Below are positions 25,501-38,292 of a DNA stretch of 64,000 nucleotides, piece by piece. How positions within the stretch are numbered: the stretch's first letter is position 1; every line of letters begins with the position of its first letter. Source of the stretch: Paramecium octaurelia. Its lineage: Eukaryota; Ciliophora; Oligohymenophorea; Peniculida; Parameciidae. The translations under genes were made by a program, and so were the position numbers. The notes under the pieces were generated by a model. That model saw only the letters and a program-made list of their open reading frames with translations, made no database searches and had not been told where the DNA came from. Where the stretch lies: positions 124,001-188,000 of the forward strand of contig CAJJDP010000029.1 in NCBI GenBank assembly GCA_905182995.1. The letters run 5' to 3'.

Positions 25501-27485
25501 TTATTTGAAATCTTTAAATCAATCATTCCGAATGATTAAAATGAGACCAGAGATGCGACTGAAATAGCTTCATTATTAATGTATTTTAAAATATGAAATT
25601 ATTACTTTGATGAATATAAGGATTCCCTTTAGACAACTTAGAGCCTATCAGCCTTTTTTAATTAAGTTTGTAAATCATCCAAACAAGTGATTGAAATTAG
25701 TAAATTAATTCGAAGAGTCAAAAGGTTTTCATATTATGGATCTTCTCTATTTTACAAAAATATCTTATAAATTTACTAAACTTTCTCAATTTAATTTAAT
25801 ATTCTTTTTGATTATATCAGTAAAGCATTAAAATCTTTAAGAGTACCATTTTAGTAGAGGATCCAAAATTCTTTACAATAATAAACTTGTTATCTAATTT
25901 TTGTCATCAAATCATTTTCATAACAAAAGAATAAATTTAAATCTTATAATGTTTTAAATTCAGTTTTTGTTATCACAAAATTTGAACGATTTATTTGTTC
26001 TAACTCCTATTTTGTATCAGATTAAATTTTTTTTGTTAAACTTATAAAAAATTATGGATATTATTAACTATTCTTTTAAGATCTATTAAAATTAATAACA
26101 ATATCCTAAATGCTTTTATAAGATAGATATGAATTCTCTCTATATTTTTAAAGAAAAGTAGAAAACTTTATTGTTAACTATTCAAAATTTTCAATTGAAT
26201 ACTCTTTTCTCATTGATATTTTAATTAATTTTTAAAACTAATATTGTATCCAAATGTATAGTTTATCATTATCGAAAGGACCATGAGATAATACGAATTT
26301 AGATAAGCTTTAATTACAAGGGCATTACAAATCCTTGCAGTTATTACAATGAATATTTAATAATTTTAAAGTTTAGCAAATGCTTGTTTGAGTCATAGTT
26401 AAAGGATGAGAGAGCAATAATAAATATTCTAAGGGCTCTTCGCTCAAAGTACAATCGATAAATTCACAGAATTTCAAACTCTATTATTCAAAATAGTTAC
26501 TAAAAACAGTTTAATTGGCTGCAAAAATTATCTATAAAATTATTATAATTTACTGGTAAAAATATTGTGAATGTTAAGAATATGATCCCATCATCTTTGT
26601 TGGTAAAAATCCAGATTGTAATCAAGATTCCAAAGAAAAAAGAGCTCAATAGTATTTTTGAGTAGAATACTGTTTCATTTGTAAATCCAAAAGGGGTGTT
26701 AGTTACAACATCAATTAAAATGCAAAGCATAATCAAATTATAGCAAGAATGTATAATAATGTAATAATCAGAGTACATTAATTTCCAAAATGATAAAATT
26801 ATTAGTAACTAATGTAAAAAGATTGTTGCAAAATTTAAAGCAGAGAACTTCCTTAATAATCCTCTTTACAAAAATTCATAGTTCCTGAAGCAATATATAG
26901 AAAGAATCCCTGATAATGAAATCATTATCATTCCAGTAAAACTAATTATTAAATAATGAGGAGATATCTTGCTAAAACATTCAGAGGGGTTAATCAAAGA
27001 ATGCTGCGCTAAGTATGATTATCTTCCACAAGTGATCACTCCGACCATACATTCATTAAATGGAGTCAGAAAAAACCATTAAAAATTTTGAAAGTAAAAT
27101 TTGATGATTTTATTAATTGGGGAATTAAAAGGTAGAGGCTATTAATTATTAGCTTTGATACCTTCAATAATATTTACAGTAAGGAAAGTAGAAATATAGC
27201 ACATACTGTAATGAATACGCTGTAATATGCAAATATAGTTAATGGATCATAATGTATGATAATTAGCATAAATGGAATTGATGATAACTAACTAATTTAT
27301 GCTAGATAGTCATTTTCATAATATTTAATTGATTTGCTCTCAAATTAGCTGTAAATATATCCAATAAGTTAAATAAAGTAATAAATAATTATAGTCATGT
27401 TGCCATAATCAATATTCTTCACTCTTCTTTCTGTGCTTGATCCAATAGTGATAAAAAATTATGTAAGTTTTGCAAAAAATTTCAT
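22509..27485 (-). CDS. large polytopic membrane protein with PAS domain (TmcB-like), copy 3
   Basis: Third paralogue, same order as copies 1 and 2. Start MKFFAKLTQFFITIGSSTERR at 27485 matches copy 2 (MKYFSKLVYFFLTIGSN). Membrane block includes YIIIHSCYNLIMLCILIDVV and PFGFTNETVFYSK. Cys motif HCNNCKDLQCPC near 26320. PAS-like block near 25500-25420 has FFGYDDND, LLPTQIGDIHDGL. C-terminal TM helices end near 22600 (GIGMLLMVGAIQIIFIQ). TGA at 22509-22511. A 22-nt intron near 26490 appears to end in GAG. Copy 2 and copy 3 are more alike in the N-terminal block than either is to copy 1. It lies 10 kb from the tandem pair with unrelated genes between. Confidence 0.83.
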
Positions 27486-28547
27486 ATTATATATTATTAA
27501 AAAAATAAATCTCAAAATTTAATATAATTAGCTAGGATCATTTTATTTTTAAAAAAAATTTGAGCCAATTAAGTCTTTAAATCAACTTAAAATAGTTATC
27601 TCTCAACATTTCAATATTAATGCTGTTATATAATAATTTTACTAAATGTACTTAACTTTTTTTCAGAATTGCTCTTAAGTGCTATTAATTAAATATATTT
27701 CAATATCTTTATTCATTAAAGCTATCTTTCTAGAATGCAAGCAAATCTTAATTTCTTCAATAAATAGTTCATAATAGAAAATATTGTTTATAAATATTAC
27801 CATTATTTAGTATTTTGTTAATTAAATTATACCCAAAATACAATGATTTTTTAGAATTATCAATATGAATAAAAATAAGAAATACATGTAAAATACTAAC
27901 TTGCCTTTTATAAAGGTCTGTCTTTAGGTTAAGATTTACACAATTAAAATAATTAAGCTAATATTCAGAATACTGAAATTAATATTTATGTCTTCACCAA
28001 CAACAATTTATTGGATGTTTCTAAGTGCGAATATTATTTGTAAAAATAATAACTCTTGACGCAAAGAAAATACGATTTGGAATATTGGATATAAAATTAA
28101 CATAATTAATTTTTGTTTCTGGATTGGTATTTACTAGAATAAAAATATTGAGTCAATAATTCTCGATCAATTGATAAGATAGTATGTAATATAGACAATT
28201 ATATAAATTTTTTTTTAATGATTATTATTTTTCGTATTACCGCCCTTCCCTAATTGATAAATTTAATTTTTCTCAAACCTATTTTCTGCAACCTGTTAAC
28301 TATTCAATGAGATATCTTATAAAAAGAAGCCAAATAATTTGTTACATACTTATATATATTAAAAGTAATCATGTTCTTTTTTAATAAAAATTTATGTTTA
28401 GTTTATGAAAGATGATAAATTTAATTCATTCAGAAGTTTTGAAATCAACTTGGGGGTGCTAAAGCTGTAAGTTTTTTCCCTTTATATTTTAATTGAGGCA
28501 ATCTTATCATAAAATTAAATTGAATTACATACGAATTGAATAAATAA
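27486..28547. other. long AT-rich intergenic region, divergent promoters
   Basis: 1.06 kb between divergent starts, unusually long for this window. I found no open frame with coding character on either strand, no tandem repeat and no RNA-gene motif. Presumably promoters plus spacer. Confidence 0.4.
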
Positions 28548-29718
28548 ATGTAATTATTGAGAAAAGTTTATAGATTCGGCTCAACAAAGCATAGATTTGC
28601 TTCAGATATTAAAAGCACAAATAGGTAGAAAATGAACCTGTTTTAAGCAATTAATAATGCACTTGATATAGAATTAGGAGCAAATCCAAAGTACGTCATA
28701 ATATATAAGAAAGGGCATTATTATTTGGAGAGGATGTAAAATTTGGAGGAGTGTTTCGATGCTCTTAGGGTTTGAATGAAAAGTACGGTACTGATAGAGT
28801 ATTCAATACTCCATTATGCGAGCAAGTATGAACAATTAGAAATCATTAGGGAATCGGAGCTTTTGGAATTGGGTTGGCAAGTGTAGGATACACAGCAATA
28901 GCAGAAATCTAGTTTGGTGATTACATATTCCCAGCCTTTGACTAAATAGTCAACGAGGCAGCTAAATTCAGATATCGATCAGGGGATCAATTCAATTGTG
29001 GAAGTCTAACAATAAGATCAACTTGGGGTGCTGTAGGACACGGGTAAGAATATAAAGTATAATTTAGTGCTTTATATCATTCACAATCTCCAGAGGCTTA
29101 TTTTGCCCATACTCCAGGACTGAAAGTCGTAGTGCCCAGAGATCCAATATAAGCAAAGGGATTGTTGCTTGCATCCATAAGAGATAAAAACCCAGTTATC
29201 TTTTTTGAGCCTAAAGCCTTATATAGAAATGCCGAGGACGAGGTTCCTTTGGATGATTATGAGGTACGATGAAATGGAATGAATTTTAGTTGGAATTGTC
29301 TAAAGCTGAAGTAGTGCAATAAGGGAAGCACATCACATTGATAGGATATGGCACATAAATACGAGTGTTAAAAGAGGCAGCTAAGTTGGCAGAAAAGGAT
29401 GGAGTAAGTTGTGAGATAATTGATTTGTAAACAATATACCCATATGATGGATAGACACTGGTTGATTCAGTGAAGAAGACTGGAAGGTATTGAATTGATG
29501 GATGAAATAGATGCATAATATCACACGAAGCCCCTTAGACATGTGGAATGGGAGCTGAATTAAGTGCATATATTTAGGAGAGATGTTTCTTGCATTTGGA
29601 GGCACCAATAAAAAGAGTTACAGGCTACGACACACCATTTCCCTTAGTTCACGAACCAATTTATTTGCCAGACAAATTTAAAATTTATGAGGCAATAAAA
29701 CAGAGTGTAAATTATTGA
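28548..29718 (+). CDS. BCKDHB: branched-chain 2-oxoacid dehydrogenase E1 beta subunit
   Basis: Start [19 protein letters not shown] gives a mitochondrial presequence. The mature part follows the E1-beta fold: [86 protein letters not shown], and in the C-terminal transketolase domain [16 protein letters not shown]. With E1-alpha, E2 and E3 it oxidises the ketoacids of Leu, Ile and Val in the mitochondrial matrix. Introns of 23-26 nt were placed at about 28692 (ending AAG), 28827, 29046, 29263 and 29487. Length (about 350 aa) is normal. The SDR gene starts 22 bp after its stop on the same strand. Confidence 0.93.
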
Positions 29719-29740
29719 TAAGAATAAATAATTATCTTAA

Positions 29741-30799
29741 ATGGATAAATTACAACCATATCTCACAAAGGCTTAAGACTTCTACAGGAAATTCTATGAA
29801 AAGAGAGGAAAAAAAGGATTAGTGCAAGCAGCAGCTCTGGGTCTTGGGTTGTTGTTCCTCCAATATTAAGTGCGAAAACACAATGGGTGAATTATGTAAT
29901 TTATCATAGATGGTTAAAGAAGAAGAGTGTAGCCAATTAACATGTCTTTATTACAGGAGGAGCCAGTGGTATTGGAAGAAACATGGCATTTAGATTTGCT
30001 AAATTAGGAGCTAAAGTATTTTCAATTTCAATACACCAAGATCTCAATTGTTGATTTGAATACAACTGCCTTGTAAGAAGTGGTAGATGCAATTAATAAG
30101 GAGTCAGGGGATAAAACCGCATTTGGAGTTTATTGTGATGTCAGCGATCCATAATCTGTGAAAAATGCAATTTCAGAATCCATTAATTTCCATAAAAAGA
30201 ACATAGATATTTTGATTAATAATGCAGGAGTTGTGAGTGGAAAATAACTACTCCAAAATTCAGAAGCTGGTGTTACTAAGACTATCAATATCAATACAAC
30301 TGCACATCATTGGACTGTGAGAGAAGTCTTAGGAAATATGATTGAAAATAATCATGGCCACATTGTTACCATAGCATCAATTGCAGGCTGGGTTGGAGTC
30401 AGAGGATTGGTTGATTATTGTGCTTCTAAATTTGGAGCTGTTGGTTTTGATGAATCCCTTAGATTCGAATTAAGAGCTAAAAAATCTAAAGTGAGAACTA
30501 CTTGTATTTGTCCATATTTCATCAACACTGGGATGTTTGACGGAGCTAAATCCAAGTTCCCTCTTCTATTCCCAATATTATCTGAAAGTAACTATTCTCA
30601 CATATCTTTAGATTATGCATCTCAAAGAATCGTCAATGCAATTCTCCAAAATGAAACTGTTGTTATTATGCCAATTATCCTTAATTTTGCCATTATTGTG
30701 AAGGCCATATTTCCAACATGTGTGTATGACAATATGATGGAAATATTTGGAGTAAGTGAATCGATGGATCATTTTAAAGGTAGAGCATAATCAAAATGA
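29741..30799 (+). CDS. membrane-anchored short-chain dehydrogenase/reductase (SDR16C-like)
   Basis: About 330 residues. A short hydrophobic anchor (QAAALGLGF) precedes the Rossmann domain with TGGASGIG cofactor loop (about residue 75), CDVSD, the structural NNAG, catalytic Ser in TIASIAGW and the active-site YxxxK in DYCASKFGAVGF. The order and the GWVGVRGLVDY segment fit RDH10/HSD17B11-type enzymes, which act on retinoids, steroids or lipid alcohols at the ER or lipid droplets; the substrate here is unknown. One clear 25-nt intron at about 30017 ends in AAG, and a 20-nt intron starting GTT near 29851 is needed after the anchor. The stop is the TGA at 30797; TAA at 30788 is read as Gln. Confidence 0.85.
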
Positions 30800-30973
30800 A
30801 ATAATATATAAAGTGTCATTATTAGAATAATCACATTATTATTTATATCCCTTATTACTAATGCCATCATATCGTATAATCTAATATCTAGTTAAATTTA
30901 ATAGCAAATAAAATTAATAATTCTTCTCTTTATGTTAATTAATATTGTAAGGTTTACATAAATAATTTAATTA

Positions 30974-33167
30974 TCATGAGACTTTACTAGTTTTATTATC
31001 TATTTCAAGTGCTTTGGAATAGTCGGCTATGGCCAGATCCATTTCTCCAATACTAGTATAATTTTATCAACATTTTTACTTGTCATAGCAACACCCTCTG
31101 TTGAAATAAGCATTAGCTCCTTAGTCGTTCTACAAGTGAATTACTTAAGTGAAATCCTCTATAGCCTTTATATTTAATTGTGTTTTACTTTACGAAATTC
31201 TCCAATCCTCTCATTACAAATCCCCCTGTTATATATTGCATGAATATTGATAGGGTCTAATTTTATTGCTTTAGTATAATCAGCTATGGCTTCATCAAAC
31301 TAACCCAGCTTGGCCAAACAGTACCCTCTGTTATTTAAAGTTCTTGTGTTCTCCTAAGAGTAAATTAATTCTTGTGAATAACAATATGCTGCAGTTTCAA
31401 AGTCTTCCATCTTCCTCAAAACTAATCCCATATTTGAATAGATAATTGGGTTCTTTGAATCCAAAGACAAGGCTTTCTTGAAATCTTCCAAAGCCTCCTC
31501 AAACTTGTTCATGCTTCTCTTACAACAACCTCTATTATGAATATATACGGGATTCTATGGCTCTATCTCAATTGCCTTATTAAAATCTTAGCATGCTTTT
31601 TCAAACTCTCCGATTTTATCAAAAACCAACCCTCTTCCATTATATGCAGGAGCATAATTCTAATCTATCTTCAGAGATCTAAGAATGAAATTAAATTCAT
31701 TACGAGTTGAAGTATTTGAGTGCCTCTTCTAATTTTTATTGTCTGTCCATCAAAATGCCAATATGAGTTAGAGTATTTGGGTTATTTGGAACAACATTAT
31801 TAGCTATCAAATAATCTTATTGTGCTTTATCGAAGTCTCCCAACTTCTCATAGCAATTTGCTCGATTATAATAGGCTTTGAAATGATTTTTATCCAACCG
31901 AATGCATTCATTAAACTCTAATATTGCTTCTTTGATTAAGTTCTTCTTTTTCATTGCAAATCCTTTGTTATGATAAAAGTCTGCCTTTGAAGGGTCAAGC
32001 TCTATTGACTTTGCGAAATCCTTGATCGCCAAATTGTAATCTCCTTTCTTATCATAGGAAATCCCTCTATTATAGTATGCATAAGCATTCTTTGAATCCA
32101 TTTCAATAGCCTTCGTGTAGTCACTGATTGCATCATTGTACATTCTGAGTTTATCAAAAGCAAAACCTATCAGGACAATTAATTCAAGTTATACCTCTAT
32201 TGAATATTGATTTGAAATGATTGGGATTGAACATTAAAGCCATAGTATAAAATTCTATTGCTTTTATAAAGTCTTCTTTTTTCCTAGCCTCAAAACCCTG
32301 CGAATGAAACCAATCAGAGATTTTCTTATTATCATTTTTGATGTTTTCTGGTATCATTGATATCAATTATTATTACATTGGTTACGATATCTCCTTATCA
32401 ATTATTTGTGATGGCCTTTGAATATTTAATTCATTTGCATCAATGCTTGTATACAGAGGATTCTAACTCATGAAGCTAGTCTACTGAGGCTGATTTTAAA
32501 TTTGTGATTGATCATTTTAAAGGTATTCCTCATCATTCTGAGGATTCATCAAATCATCTTCTTCAGGCTGTTAATATTTATTCTTTTTAGTAGTAAATTA
32601 AAATGCATCAGTCTTAGGATAAGGTTCATCCTTTTTCATAGAACTATTCCTCAGTAAAGACCTCTTATTGATTGAATTAGACAGGTTAAGAGATTTAGCA
32701 TTGTCCTTTTCCAAGGCTCGGGTATAATCTTCAATAGCTCCAGCAAAGTCCCCTTTCAAATTTAAACAAGAAGCACGAGCGAATGCTGCATTAACATGAT
32801 TTTCATCCAATGAGAGCACTTTTGAAAAATCTTCAATAGCTAAATCTATTTAACCCAATTTTTCATTTGCACATCCTTCATTTTCAAATTTTAATACCTC
32901 TCAAATAATATCCGCCTACGTTCTCTCCATCAGTTTCAAGAAGCTTATTGCAATCTTGTATGGCTGTTTAATATTCCCCTTTCTTAATATAAGCTGATGC
33001 ACGAATATAAAGTGCTTTCTTATGATTTGGGCAATTCTTGAGTTTTCCTGTGCAAATGGCAATCAAATTGTCAATATTGATGGACTAAATTTGTTTTACA
33101 ATCTTACAGGTCTATACTTAGGAACTTTCTATTGACTAGGCAATTTTGTTAAGCCTGGTGCTTGCAT
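30974..33167 (-). CDS. TPR-repeat protein, about 700 aa
   Basis: Start MQAPGLTKLPSQQKVPKYRP at 33167, followed by a 23-nt intron. Roughly 12-14 tetratricopeptide repeats (34 residues, with the W/Y-N-G-Y-F-A-Y-P pattern) in two blocks: three near the N-terminus (33090-32690) and the rest from about 32330 to the end, e.g. YAYYNRGISYDKKGDYNLAI. Between them is a Gln/Asn-rich, low-complexity linker (about 120 residues) containing several TAA/TAG-encoded Gln. Introns of 22-27 nt at about 32890 and 32175. TPR proteins of this kind are scaffolds; partners are unknown. TGA at 30974-30976. Confidence 0.85.
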
Positions 33168-33612
33168 ATTTTTAAATTTAGAGAAAATATTGAATATTAC
33201 ATTTAATCGTATAATACAATCAAAATAAAAATATTTGCTAATTGCATAATAGATAAACATAAGAGGATCTACATTAAAGTTCTGTCCTTGGGATTATAAT
33301 CTTGAACATCTTCTGTCTATACTTTACTTCTTCCTCCATTTGGTTATAGTATGTAATTACTTTATAGTAAACATTGTATTTTATGAATGATAATAAGCAA
33401 ATTATATAAAACAGTTTTTAAAGTATAAAAGAAATAATATCATTTAAAATGATTTTTATTTAGAATAAAATTCTTATGATATATTTCTTTTGATGAGTAC
33501 AAAATTGTACCTACCTTTAGTATTACTTTATTAGTAATATAATGAGTAATAAATTGATTTTTGGATCTCATAGTAAGCAGAAGATGTTACGAATAATTTT
33601 AATTTATTATAA
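33168..33612. other. intergenic region
   Basis: 445 bp between two minus-strand genes. A 41-codon open frame on the minus strand (33232-33354, starting MEEEVKYRQKMFKI) is present but has no support as a gene. Otherwise AT-rich spacer. Confidence 0.35.
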
Positions 33613-35687
33613 TCATTTTTTGGTAAGGTTAGGAATCGAAGGTAATGGCGAATCTAATTAGAGAGCCTGAAATCCTGATAGTTTATATGATGTTTTGGAG
33701 AACATATTCGAATCTTTAAGCTTGATTTTAGCTCTACGTTATATAATTTTAATAAATACTGAGAAGCAAAGAGTGACTTTTCTTCGGTGCTTTAGTTAGA
33801 AAGTTACTGAACTAAATTTTTATACACTTCTTTAGAGATCCCTTTGGGACTTGATAATATGGGATTGCTGAGCATTCTTTTGTGGGACTAATCACCTAAT
33901 TTTTAATCTATTTTATTTCCAATTTCAACTAGTTTAGCCGCAGAAGATTGAAGATTAGAAAATTGTTTATTATTATAGTCTTTCACTAGTTTCTATAGTC
34001 GAGCATTTTCTTTCGAAAGGACATTAAGTTATTCCTCTTGGATTTTCTTATTGACTTCCAATTCATTGAGATGTTTCTCCAGATGAATGTTTTTAATGTT
34101 TGAGCTTAGCTGAGATTACAAGGAGAATATGATCTCTTGTAATTGAGTGTTGTCTCTTCTGACATTCCCCAATTCTTGGTTGAGCTCATCAACTTACTCT
34201 TGTAACAATTTTGATCTCTCTATGAAAGAGCCAAGATTTTACAATTATCGTTGGAGACTGTAGACAACCAATTCCAATCTTTGATTCTCTTCTGTAAGTT
34301 TCTTATTTTAATCATGAAGATGCTCTTTAGTTAATTAAATCATAATTGCAAATTAGAATATATTTCTTTAAATATTAATTAATCCTCATTCATTATTTTA
34401 AGATAGATTTTGTTTCAAAGTGTGAATCTAATCTTCAAAGTTTTTTATTTATTTCTACAAAAGAGAGTTTTCTAACAATAACTGTTCGATTCTTCTATTC
34501 TTTTCATTTAAAATTTGCAGTTGCTGCTTTTAATTATTATTAGGCGATGAATTTTAAGACTAAGACAATTAAAATGGATGAATTACACTCATACTTCCAT
34601 GAGATAAGAATTGACTAATTTTATCAGTCGAATATCCACCAGCACCTACATGTAATTTAGAAGGTGTAAAATTGCTCTAATTTGATTGGAATCTCTTTTA
34701 AAATGCGTCTATGGCTGCTTATTTATCAAACACTTCATCATCAAACTCCAAACAACTGTAAAAATTAAATGCAAATACTTTACATTGATTAGATCGTTAT
34801 TTAAAGTTCATCAAATCTTTAAGTTTTTTCAAAGTCCTTGTAGGCTATTTCAAAGTTTTTGATAAACTTTTCTTAACTAGAATTGAGATCACTGTTTTTT
34901 AATGCTAAAAGTGATAATCTTAATTACTTACAGAGTAATTCGTTCCTTATGATAATGAGATCACTTTATTAGAATTGATTTATATCTAATCTTTTTTTAA
35001 TGTAAAAGAAATCAGGTTAGATATTATTTGAGTACACGAATGGAGAATTATGCATTTATTCCTTTGAGTGGACATAGAATTCCTTCACTTTCTAAGAATT
35101 AAAATAAAATAGTTTAGGAAACTGCAATCCTTTTGCAACCAATATATTGTAACTAAAATTAAAATCGTCTTTATTACACTCTTGAGTAAGCTGATTATTA
35201 TCCTTCTATAAATGGATGCCAAATATTCCATACAAATACAGATTCACTGATCAATCTTATAAATGTGTTACTAAGAACCATTAGTTGTTCATCTTTAAAA
35301 TAAATATATAACATCTACCAGGTTAATCAGAAAAGTATTGCTTTGGCTTTTGACCTTTCTCACAATAACTTATTAGAATTTGTTCATAAATCGGAATGAT
35401 TTTAATTTATACTTTTTCAATAACCAACGCAATATGATAATCCATTATTTCTTTCACTAACTGAATATTTGACAATATTGTACTCTTGTAGATAAGACTT
35501 TTTAAATAGGTAACGATTTAGTGTCTTCCAAAATACTTCCTACTGCTTGAATTGCTGCTTTTGTTATTTCACTTTATTATTAGTGATGCTCTTACGTGTT
35601 GTTCTCCAAAATATAATCTTTGATTTGTTTCGTCTGTTTATAGTGATTTTCAGAATTAAAGCATTTTTTTATTTCATCTAATTTCAT
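33613..35687 (-). CDS. coiled-coil protein, function unknown, one in-frame TGA
   Basis: Start MKLDEIKKCFNSENHYKQTK at 35687. The N-terminal half (to about 34750) is globular with a Trp/Phe-poor mixed composition. The C-terminal half is coiled coil: KNRRIEQLLLENSLLQKQI and later QRLELVVYSLQRQLQNLG, HLEKHLNELEVNKKIQEEQL. Three introns of 23-29 nt in the first half and a 26-nt intron near 33750 (ending TAG) that sets the C-terminus PLPSIPNLTKK. A TGA at 34386-34388 interrupts the coiled coil without any nearby GT to start an intron; either a sequence error, a recent nonsense change, or two adjacent genes. A Ser-rich linker (SHGSMSVIHPF) sits near 34580. Confidence 0.6.
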
Positions 35688-35986
35688 TTTCCTTTATTAT
35701 ATTAAAATATACAAAAAGTAATTGCTAATTTTATCAAAAAGAATACAAACATAAGACACTACAATGTTCTAAATGAATTGAAAGAATAATTAAAATTTAT
35801 TTTATAAATAAACCAAAACTTGTTATAGGTTTTGATAATTAATTATTAAGAATCTTTTCAGGTTTTGAATAAATTGAATTTGCTCTCTCTATCTTTGAAA
35901 ATGATTTCACTCCAAAATGTCTTGCAGGACCAAAAATATTTATAACACAATACCAACATCACTTTTAATATAAATAAAAAATTAAA
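35688..35986. other. intergenic region, divergent promoters
   Basis: About 299 bp between divergent starts of the coiled-coil and single-pass membrane protein genes. No feature seen. Confidence 0.4.
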
Positions 35987-36608
35987 ATGATAGGGGATGA
36001 AGAAAATACAGAATTTATAAGCGAGGCTATTAAATAAGAAAAAAACGAATCCAAAGTGGGACCTCTCAAATCCGATAAAAAAACTCATGTTAATAACTTG
36101 ATATATTTTGGGGCAACCTTGGCATTCACATGTATAATTATGCTACTATTTTGGAATGTTAAGAAATAAAGTAATAATATATAGTCAAAATACGTAGGCT
36201 TTCACAAAAAGAATGCCCACCTACTAGGTATGATTTTAAATATAAAAAGTGATATCTCAAGAAGAATTCGACTATTTTGATTAGTTAAGCGATACGACCA
36301 AAGTTTCCAATTGCAATCAGACTATATCGAATGAAAACACCCTAGTGATTGTAAGCAATCAGATTGTGAAAGATGATGTAAAAGATTGCATCGAGCATTT
36401 AAAACCACAATTTAGTGATATTTTATTGATAATCTATAATGCTACATAAGAGTCGATATTAAAGGAAGAAGATAAAAATGTGATTCAATACTATTTATCA
36501 AACACTGAATTATCAATACCAAATTCAGAGATCTAAAAATTTGAATAATTAGAGGAAGACGAATAATTGGAAGTTGTTGCTTAGATTATTAACAATATTT
36601 TTAAATGA
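35987..36608 (+). CDS. single-pass membrane protein, about 200 aa
   Basis: ATG at 35987 (MIGDEENTEFISEAIKQEKN). A charged 38-residue cytosolic start, one hydrophobic helix (LIYFGATLAFTCIIMLLFW, about residues 41-59), then a soluble domain. A 22-nt intron ending AAG near 36230 joins the two exons. The C-terminal domain contains ENTLVIVSNQIVKDDVKDCI and ends in an acidic Gln-rich helix. No signal peptide, so N-in/C-out is likely. No family recognised. Converges on the locus below, 49 bp away. Confidence 0.65.
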
Positions 36609-36657
36609 ACTTATATAAAATAATAATTTTATGTCAGAATATATGGAGTAGTCCAAT

Positions 36658-37921
36658 TCACACCTTTGATTGGAGAGTACATTAAATAAGTGTAATAAAT
36701 ACTTTCATTTAATAAATGAAACTAATTTTGGCATTTTAATAGGAATGCTATCGGATTACTTCCCAAATGAATGAATGAAAATGCTTATTCATAATTTCTA
36801 ATTTTCCATAATATTTTTGTAGTTTTCTTAGAATACAAAAATATCCATTTACTTGCTCTTTCTTTTGATCATATTATGGAGGATATAATCTTAAGTAAAA
36901 GCAATTCCTCAAAAATTTTAAATCTATAGTTTCATTCAAATTTCTGAGCACACTCTTAAAACTTGCTTACAATTTAAAAAATTAAATTTAGATTGATTTT
37001 TTATTGCTTTTTTTTGAAGAGATTTTCTAGCTCCCTTTTGAAGCTCATCCAAAGAGGAAAATGTAGATATTTTATAAGCATAATTTTATCACATTAATCT
37101 GGATTATTTGGATTTAAATCTTGTAATATTATTTTTGAAATTTTCTATAGATTTGGTCAGATTTGGATCCAGGCTAGATTTCAATATTCTAATAAAATAT
37201 AATTAAAAACGGTAAAATAAGGGCAGCTATATGTGATATACTTTAATTCTATTATTTTAATACCCAAATTGTTTAACGTAGTTTATAGAAGTAATTATTA
37301 ATGATACCGTTTAAACTACACTCACATTTATTTTATGATACTAATTAATTTGAATTTTTTTAAATATTATTCTATATCAGATTTCAAAATCGATTTGAGA
37401 GAAGTACTTAATTTGACTATCGAAAGAATTGTTTAGTCTTTTAGAGTTAATATATCTTAATAAATTCAATAAATGATGAAAAGGTGTTGGATTTCTTATG
37501 TCTTATCTAATATTTTCTGTTAATGAATGCAGGATATCAGATGAAATACCAATTTACCAAAGATCAGAATAATTATGAATCATTTTCAAAAGATACAATA
37601 TTTTTGAAGTTAGTAAAGTTACTTTCAAGTTTTATCTTTAGGTGTGAAGATATTTTTGGTTTGAAAATATAGAACTATATAACATACTTAGGTCAATTAA
37701 CTCACAATTTGTACTAATTTGAGGTTTCTTTGATGCATAACATTAGCCATAGTCTTATTAGCTTGATACTTAGACCTTTTTTATGGTATATTGGATTTCA
37801 TTACCATATGAATGAAATAATTTATGATAAAATCTAAGAATAAACAATTTTCTTTGCTTGTAAATACACTTAAGCTTTCCAATACGTTTTCGTAATTTTA
37901 TTTGTTATGTTAATATTCTGA
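36658..37921 (-). pseudogene. degenerate or unresolved gene, helical protein
   Basis: The minus strand has coding-like composition (higher G+C at codon position 2 than 3) over about 1.2 kb, with segments such as ILYLLKMIHNYSDLWQIGI, HHLLNLLRYINSKRL, RILKSSLDPNLTKSIENF and CILRKLQKYYGKLEI. TGA at 36658-36660. A 36-nt intron near 37375 removes one in-frame TGA; TGA codons at 37089 and 37935 cannot be removed convincingly. No ATG is found where expected, so the start is unknown. The opposite strand has a long open frame too (37301-37921), but its codon-position composition is less gene-like. Could be a decaying ohnologue of an alpha-helical repeat protein. Confidence 0.4.
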
Positions 37922-37936
37922 CAAAAATATAAATTC

Positions 37937-38267
37937 AATGAAGAGGTATAAATCTATGAATGATTACCAACTCCAGTACTTATTGAATCACAAGAAAAAA
38001 AGTTGAGTGAAGCTTAAAAGATTATTAACTATAGAGATTAACAATATTTAAAGATGAATACACTTTGATTATGAAGATATAAAGGAAAGAATAACTTAGG
38101 AGAACAATAAATTAAATCAGTCTTAATCTATGGGAAGGATTTCTGTCAAACAAGGGAAATTATGTAAGATAAACAGAGGAATGAGAATTTCATTTAATTA
38201 CCAAAATAAAATAAATTTTGAAGATAATTCACACTGTTAAATTTAAGAATTATAATAAAAAAATTGA
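37937..38267 (+). other. short coding-like segment, frame unresolved
   Basis: Plus-strand stretches look coded (QEKKLSEAQKIINYRDQQYL in one frame, DYEDIKERITQENNKLNQSQ in another, ending at TGA 38265) but change frame with no GT-AG pair between them. Either a small gene with an indel or a remnant. A start could be the ATG at 37938. Confidence 0.3.
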
Positions 38268-38292
38268 ATTGTATTTCAATTCCAACCCGTAT

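Noticed and set aside
37301-37921. Long plus-strand open frame with hydrophobic segments, opposite the degenerate locus
   Set aside because: G+C is higher at codon position 3 than at position 2, unlike the clear genes here, while the minus strand over the same bases has the expected pattern.
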